Below, one piece after another: positions 7,363-10,962 of a DNA stretch of 10,962 nt. Source of the DNA: Spirochaetaceae bacterium. GTDB taxonomy: Bacteria > Spirochaetota > Spirochaetia > Treponematales > Breznakiellaceae. The notes under the pieces are model-generated. The model worked only from the letters and a program-made list of their open reading frames with translations, was not told the DNA's origin and searched no databases. Each line of letters starts with the position of its first letter. Positions within the stretch are counted from its first letter, which is position 1. The translations under genes and the position numbers were made by a program. Location: contig JAITKQ010000108.1 in assembly GCA_031278295.1 (NCBI GenBank), positions 1-10,962 on the forward strand, written 5' to 3'.

Positions 7363-7940
7363 CGGGCGCATACCGCGTACATCTCGCTGTTGTCTATCAC
7401 CACTTCCAGCTTCATACCCAGGTTCCGCATCAGATCGGCGACCATGCCGGCAGGCGGCAGGCTGTCCATGCTCACGTCACGGTGGGCGTGTACGTGGACG
7501 CCGTTTATCCTTTCCTTGCTGCAAGAGTGCAGGATCGCCAAGAGTCCGCCATTTTTCAGGGCCGCCAGCAGGTTTTTTATCATGCGGGGTTTGTCGTCAA
7601 TATGGGGAAAAACCGAGTAGCAGGCGATCACGTCGAAAGACTCTGGCAGGAAAGGATGCGTAACGACATCCCCCAGGATAAATGAGCAGCCTAATCCCTC
7701 AAATTTCCGTTTGGCCACCGTTATCATGTCCTCCGCAATGTCGATGGCGGTAATGTTTTTGCCGGCGGTATACCTTGAAAGCACAGGCAACAGCACCCCG
7801 GTCCCGGTGCCTACGTCAAGAACCGTATCGTTTTCCTGTATCAGCAAAAGGCGCGTCAGAATATCGACCTTCGTCATGTCGTTACGGGATATTTCGTCCC
7901 AGTTTTCCGCCCGCGTGTTAAAAAATTGTTCTTTGCTCAT
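7341..7940 (-). CDS. Class I SAM-dependent methyltransferase, last gene of metal-transport operon
   Basis: 199 aa from ATG 7940, chosen over an upstream GTG at 7964 because MSKEQFFNTRAENWDEI is a typical start for this family. Motif I VLDVGTGTG is at 40-48, the acidic ITAIDIAEDM at 63-72, FILGD at 87-91 and FDVIACYSVFPHI at 102-114. This is the Rossmann fold of UbiE-like (Methyltransf_11/25) enzymes, which transfer a methyl group from S-adenosylmethionine; the substrate is unknown. A histidine cluster HVHAH (149-153) with H138 and H113 lies where substrate specificity is usually set. The reading frame overlaps the permease gene by 23 nt, implying translational coupling and a link to metal uptake. 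The C-terminal ARRRRLGA is encoded by the terminator stem, so these residues probably reflect RNA structure rather than enzyme function. Confidence 0.85.
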   Translation of the reverse strand: MSKEQFFNTRAENWDEISRNDMTKVDILTRLLLIQENDTVLDVGTGTGVLLPVLSRYTAGKNITAIDIAEDMITVAKRKFEGLGCSFILGDVVTHPFLPESFDVIACYSVFPHIDDKPRMIKNLLAALKNGGLLAILHSCSKERINGVHVHAHRDVSMDSLPPAGMVADLMRNLGMKLEVVIDNSEMYAVCARRRRLGA

Positions 7941-8745
7941 ATTTTTTCCGTAAAAAATCCACACCCTGCATGGTCAAAATCGTAAGCCCGCCCACAACAA
8001 TGATGCTTGAGCTTACCGGCAAATCAAGTATAAAAGAAAGCGCAAAGCCGCTCAGATTCATGGCAAGTCCGAAGGCCGCTCCCAGCAGAATTAGCGCCTT
8101 GAACGATCTGCCCAAACGCCGCGCCGCCAGCGCGGGTAGCAGCGTAACGGCGTCCACCAGCAAAGCGCCGGTTATCCGCATCGCCGCCGCTACCCCCACG
8201 CAGACCGACAGCATTATCAGCGCGTACACCAGCTTCGCACGGACACCGACCGCCCAGGCGATTTCCCTGTCAAACAGCACGATATGTACCTCCTTGTAGC
8301 AGCTCAGCAGAAAGGTGAATATCCCGCCCGCAACCGCGAGCGCCAGCCGGACATCACCCTCGGTAAGGCTCAAAATGTTTCCCCAAAAAAGGCTGAACGC
8401 GGAAACCGCCTGCACATTGCTCTTGTAAAAGATTATAAAGGCAAGCCCCATGCATACAGTCATAATCAAGCCCAGCGAGCCCCCGGCCGACACCTTGCCC
8501 CTGTAACTGATGAACGCAATCCCTATCCCGGACAGCACCGCCGCCAACATGGACATCATGGAGATGTTTATGCCAAACAAAAGCCCCAGCGCCCCGCCAA
8601 GTAGCGCCGCGTGCATCACGGCAAAGCGGGCCGCGATAAGTTCAAGGTTGAGGATGAATGCGCCCAGCACGGGAAAGCTGATTCCGCTTGCTGTAAGTAC
8701 AAGAAAGGAACGGGTAAAAAAAGGCATTGAAAACAGTTCAGGCAA
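7918..8745 (-). CDS. znuB: Metal ABC transporter permease, ABC-3 (ZnuB/TroC) family
   Basis: 275 aa, strongly hydrophobic, with many membrane spans separated by short polar loops. This is the ABC-3 permease pattern that forms the cytoplasmic-membrane channel for Zn or Mn. The stretch MRITGALLVDAVTLLPALAARRL is the family's conserved region (G-LL--A--L-PA--A). I keep the TTG start at 8745, overlapping the ATPase gene by 8 nt, because the extra six residues align with the usual leader of the family (LxxxxxPFFxRS). The ATG at 8727 is the alternative, and neither has a strong ribosome site. Translation is probably coupled to the ATPase gene. The downstream end overlaps the methyltransferase gene. 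The family is clear; the metal is inferred. Confidence 0.88.
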   Translation of the reverse strand: MPELFSMPFFTRSFLVLTASGISFPVLGAFILNLELIAARFAVMHAALLGGALGLLFGINISMMSMLAAVLSGIGIAFISYRGKVSAGGSLGLIMTVCMGLAFIIFYKSNVQAVSAFSLFWGNILSLTEGDVRLALAVAGGIFTFLLSCYKEVHIVLFDREIAWAVGVRAKLVYALIMLSVCVGVAAAMRITGALLVDAVTLLPALAARRLGRSFKALILLGAAFGLAMNLSGFALSFILDLPVSSSIIVVGGLTILTMQGVDFLRKKYEQRTIF

Positions 8746-9415
8746 TTTTTGTTACCCTGCCTTCGTTAAAACGGTACATCACGCCGCATTCTCCGAGCGC
8801 AGCCTCGTCGTGCGACACGATTAGCGCCGTGATGTGGCTGTACTCCCGCCGCTCCCTGATTATGCGTAGCAGATCCATCCGCCCGTCCGTATCCAGGCTG
8901 GAAGTCGGCTCGTCAAGTAGCAGGATTTCCGCATCCGTCACAAGCGCACGGGCAATCGCAGCCCTCTGCGCCTGACCGCCGGAAAGTTCATGTACCAGGT
9001 TTCCCGCAAGACGCGATATGCCGCAAGCCTCCATCGCCCGTTCAACGGAACGGCGATCCTGCCCGGACAGGAAGCGGAAGAAGCCAAGTTTGCCGTAAAG
9101 CCCCATGCCTACCGAGTCCCTAACGGTGAGGGGCAGGTTTCCCCCGGAAGTTCCCTGCGGCACATAGCCTATGCGAAGCCTGAATTTCCGCCCGCCCGTT
9201 CCCCAAGGGTTCCCACCCAGTACGCTTATGCTGCCAAGCGCGGGGCGCAGCATGCCGAGGCAGAGTTTTACAAAGGTTGATTTACCCGCGCCGTTTGGCC
9301 CGTAAATGCCGGCAAGGCTCCCCGCATTGATTGTCAGCGATACATCCTTCAACACGATGTTTTTTCCGTAACCGGCGAAAAGGTCCTTCGTCTCTATGAT
9401 CCCGACGGCGGCCAT
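8738..9415 (-). CDS. znuC: Metal ABC transporter ATP-binding protein, ZnuC-like
   Basis: 225 aa with a complete ABC ATPase set: Walker A GPNGAGKST (39-47), Q-loop VPQ (Gln87), signature LSGGQ (144-148), Walker B ILLLDE (164-169), D-loop SSLD (172-175) and H-loop SHD (His202). Length and the start IIETKDLFAGYG fit the ZnuC/MntA group of metal importers. It should power import through the permease encoded next, from the cytoplasmic side. ATG 9415 shares its A with the TAA stop of the binding-protein gene (TAATG), a classic coupling overlap. All catalytic residues are present. Confidence 0.92.
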   Translation of the reverse strand: MAAVGIIETKDLFAGYGKNIVLKDVSLTINAGSLAGIYGPNGAGKSTFVKLCLGMLRPALGSISVLGGNPWGTGGRKFRLRIGYVPQGTSGGNLPLTVRDSVGMGLYGKLGFFRFLSGQDRRSVERAMEACGISRLAGNLVHELSGGQAQRAAIARALVTDAEILLLDEPTSSLDTDGRMDLLRIIRERREYSHITALIVSHDEAALGECGVMYRFNEGRVTKIA

Positions 9416-10245
9416 TACTCTATATTCAACAGTATGCCGGCGTTGTAACGGAATACGTCCTCTACCGTTCGCGTTCCGTCCCTTCCCGGAAAGTTTATCA
9501 GCTCGGCGTAGGGCGCTTTCGCGGCTTCCGCCACCGGCCTGCCCGACGGGTTATGGTAGTTGTCAATGACTATGTCCGGTTTTAGGTTCACCAGTTCGAG
9601 GACAAGGGCCGGAGAGGGTTCGGCAGGCCCGTACTCGCCCGCAATGTCTATTCCCAGCCAACTTATAAATGGTGTCTGCATGCTGTTCACGACCGCGCGT
9701 TTTCCGTGGTATGCCCGCCGGATATCGTCCCTTATGCCTGCCGTAAAAGTGTCAAATCCCCTGACCCAGGTCTCGTACTTTTCGGTAGTTCCCAATATTT
9801 CCGCGATTTTTTTTGCTTCCGCCTTTATGTCGTTAGGATCGTTGGACACCTTGATCCGTAGCGTCGTCACCCCGGCGCTGCCGGCAGTTTCCGCCAGTTT
9901 TTTGGCAAACATTTCCCAGCCGGCATAGATGATAAGACTGGCTCTGCCGGCGGCCGTCAGGTCTGAAGGTTTTAGTTCGTATTCCGGCGGATGCCGCAGG
10001 TCTACCGGCGCGAGTATGTGAACGTTCTCCGCCCCCGCACAGTACGCTATCGCCGCAACCCAGGAGGTCGACACAACGGTTACGTTGCCGTCAGCCGTCT
10101 TGCCTTCCTTGTCGCCAGCGGCAAAAAGGGGGATCGAAACGCCCAAAAACACCGTGAACGCCAGAATTTTCGCGATAGACGCCGCACCGGTAAGGGGCTT
10201 TCCTAAATATAGGTTTTTTAGACTTCTTTTTCTAATTTTTTCCAC
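9415..10245 (-). CDS. znuA: Metal ABC transporter substrate-binding protein, ZnuA/TroA (cluster A-I) family
   Basis: 276 aa from GTG 10245, which has GAGAGG just upstream; the in-frame TTG at 10335 would add 30 residues before the signal and is unlikely. A hydrophobic segment (about 24-43) ending PLFAAG resembles a signal peptide, but no lipobox cysteine is present, so it is probably periplasmic or held by an uncleaved anchor. RHPPEYELKPSD carries His85, matching the first TroA metal ligand, and LKPDIVIDNYHNP carries His231 (third) and FPGRD Asp256 (fourth). At the second ligand site the family has His, but here the segment reads NSMQTPFISWLGI (187-199), so Gln190 or Met189 replaces it. It is shorter than most ZnuA and lacks a His-rich loop. 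Metal could be Zn, Mn, Fe or something else. It is the first gene of the operon. Confidence 0.82.
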   Translation of the reverse strand: MEKIRKRSLKNLYLGKPLTGAASIAKILAFTVFLGVSIPLFAAGDKEGKTADGNVTVVSTSWVAAIAYCAGAENVHILAPVDLRHPPEYELKPSDLTAAGRASLIIYAGWEMFAKKLAETAGSAGVTTLRIKVSNDPNDIKAEAKKIAEILGTTEKYETWVRGFDTFTAGIRDDIRRAYHGKRAVVNSMQTPFISWLGIDIAGEYGPAEPSPALVLELVNLKPDIVIDNYHNPSGRPVAEAAKAPYAELINFPGRDGTRTVEDVFRYNAGILLNIE

Positions 10246-10502
10246 ACGAAACCTCTCAAAATGGTTCCATCCCGCAAAGTGTAGCGCACGAGGGCTGCCG
10301 TAACAGTCCCCGCCGCTCAAGTTTTTGTTCCGCAAAAAGCGGTAAAACTTGCGGTCCGGTTAAAAATATGAGGCTTCATGCCTTTTCCGTGCCAGGCTTC
10401 AGCCTGGCGCTTTGTCTAAACCGTTCGGCCCGCTTACGCTTCATGCTTTGCGGGACAATTTTATGTTGCCATATTTTAACCCGCCCAAGTCATTGCTGTC
10501 AA
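10246..10502. promoter_or_regulatory. Upstream region of the metal-transport operon
   Basis: About 257 bp with several dyads: CAAGTTTT (10318-10325) with AAAACTTG (10344-10351) enclosing CCGC-AAAAA-GCGG; GCCAGGCT-TC-AGCCTGGC (10391-10408); and CCCGCAAAG (10271-10279) with CTTTGCGGG (10446-10454). The operon promoter must lie here, but I cannot place a convincing -35/-10 pair and see no clear Zur or Fur box. No gene is supported. Confidence 0.45.
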
Positions 10503-10529
10503 CCCGCCAGCCCCGCCAGCCCCGCCAGC
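10503..10529. repeat. Three perfect copies of a 9-bp repeat
   Basis: CCCGCCAGC occurs three times in a row (10503-10511, 10512-10520, 10521-10529). The third copy forms the start of the 95-bp array. It looks like small slippage at the array edge. Confidence 0.9.
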
Positions 10530-10962
10530 GGGTTTAAAGTCCGCTACGCGGTAGCGTCCCCAAAGCGGGGTCCGGGTTCTGCCGTCGGGTCCGAAAGGGG
10601 CGATAGGCATACGCGCCCGCCAGCGGGTTTAAAGTCCGCTACGCGGTAGCGTCCCCAAAGCGGAGTCCGGGTTCTGCCGTCGGGTCCGCAAAAAGCGATA
10701 GGCATACGCGGCTGTAAGCTGGGGATGATTTGATGTTTTAGAAACCGCGAATGTACGCGCCCGCCCGCCAGCGGGTTTAAAGTCCGCTACGCGGTAGCGT
10801 CCCGAAGGCGGAGTCCGGGTTCTGCCGTCGGGTCCGAAAGGGGCGATAGGCATACGCGCCCGCCAGCGGGTTTCACATCCGCTACGCGGTAGCGTCCCCA
10901 AAGCGGAGTCCGGGTTCTGCCGTCGGGTCCGAAAGGGGCGATAGGCATACGCGCCCGCCAGC
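10523..10962. repeat. Tandem array with 95-bp period, running off the window
   Basis: Units begin with CGCCAGCG at 10523, 10618, 10766 and 10861, and the next begins at 10956; spacings are 95, 148, 95 and 95 bp. The third interval carries an extra 53 bp. Each unit has two dyads, CCCGC-CA-GCGGG and CGCTAC-GCG-GTAGCG, plus GGGTTCTGCCGTCGGGTCC. Copies are near-identical. The period is not a multiple of three, so the open frames here are incidental. The sequence differs from the 71-bp family at the left end. Confidence 0.92.
10711..10759. other. Extra AT-richer segment inside one unit of the 95-bp array
   Basis: Forty-three bases (10711-10753) unlike the rest of the array are flanked by TACGCG at 10705-10710 and 10754-10759, as in a small insertion with a 6-bp duplicated target. 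The repeat before it also differs (CCGCAAAAAGCG instead of CCGAAAGGGGCG). Four more bases (CCCG) are added after the second TACGCG. Confidence 0.6.

Noticed and set aside
7190..7663. 157-aa plus-strand frame across the operon terminator
   Set aside because: It runs antisense through the methyltransferase gene and the terminator palindrome and shows no recognisable domain.
10246..10502. Zur/Fur operator or riboswitch ahead of the metal operon
   Set aside because: Several hairpins exist, but none matches a metal-responsive operator or riboswitch consensus that I can recognise.
10629..10901. 90-aa minus-strand frame across the 95-bp array
   Set aside because: It is a product of low stop density in the GC-rich repeat; the frame shifts between units, so protein sequence is not conserved from unit to unit.

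Overview
The window looks like part of a spirochaete chromosome, most likely a treponeme of the termite-gut or other gut type. This is an inference from three things: a NifA-type nitrogen-fixation activator, treponeme-style lipoproteins built from right-handed beta-helix repeats, and GC-rich non-coding tandem repeats between genes. No rRNA or other phylogenetic marker is present, so the assignment is moderate at best.

Layout. Positions 1-549 hold a non-coding tandem array with a period near 71 bp and the palindromic core CCCCTACGGGG. It ends in a run of 15 C. Next comes a rightward NifA-like sigma-54 activator (623-2272). Converging on it are two tandem paralogous lipoprotein genes on the minus strand (2460-3503, 347 aa; 3636-6962, 1108 aa). 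They share the signal peptide, the N-terminal domain, the first beta-helix header, a C-terminal ending and a duplicated promoter/leader. They differ mainly in the number of internal beta-helix rungs. Upstream lies a four-gene minus-strand operon: ZnuA-like binding protein (9415-10245), ZnuC-like ATPase (8738-9415), ZnuB-like permease (7918-8745) and a small SAM-dependent methyltransferase (7341-7940). The genes overlap end to end, and the operon closes with a strong hairpin terminator whose stem is a 32-bp perfect palindrome. Positions 10503-10962 carry a second, unrelated tandem array with a 95-bp period that runs off the window.

How the parts work together. The transporter genes form a high-affinity divalent metal uptake system (zinc or manganese), with a methyltransferase co-translated at its end. 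The binding protein keeps three of the four usual metal ligands but lacks the second histidine, so its metal is uncertain. The two lipoproteins are probably anchored at the cell envelope, and their long near-identical DNA repeats make them candidates for length variation by recombination. The NifA-like protein would activate sigma-54 promoters, presumably nif genes elsewhere; no nif structural gene is in the window.

The most notable points are the mosaic, expandable lipoprotein pair with its duplicated promoter cassette, the two different flanking repeat families, the missing metal ligand, and the metal-transport-linked methyltransferase with a histidine cluster.
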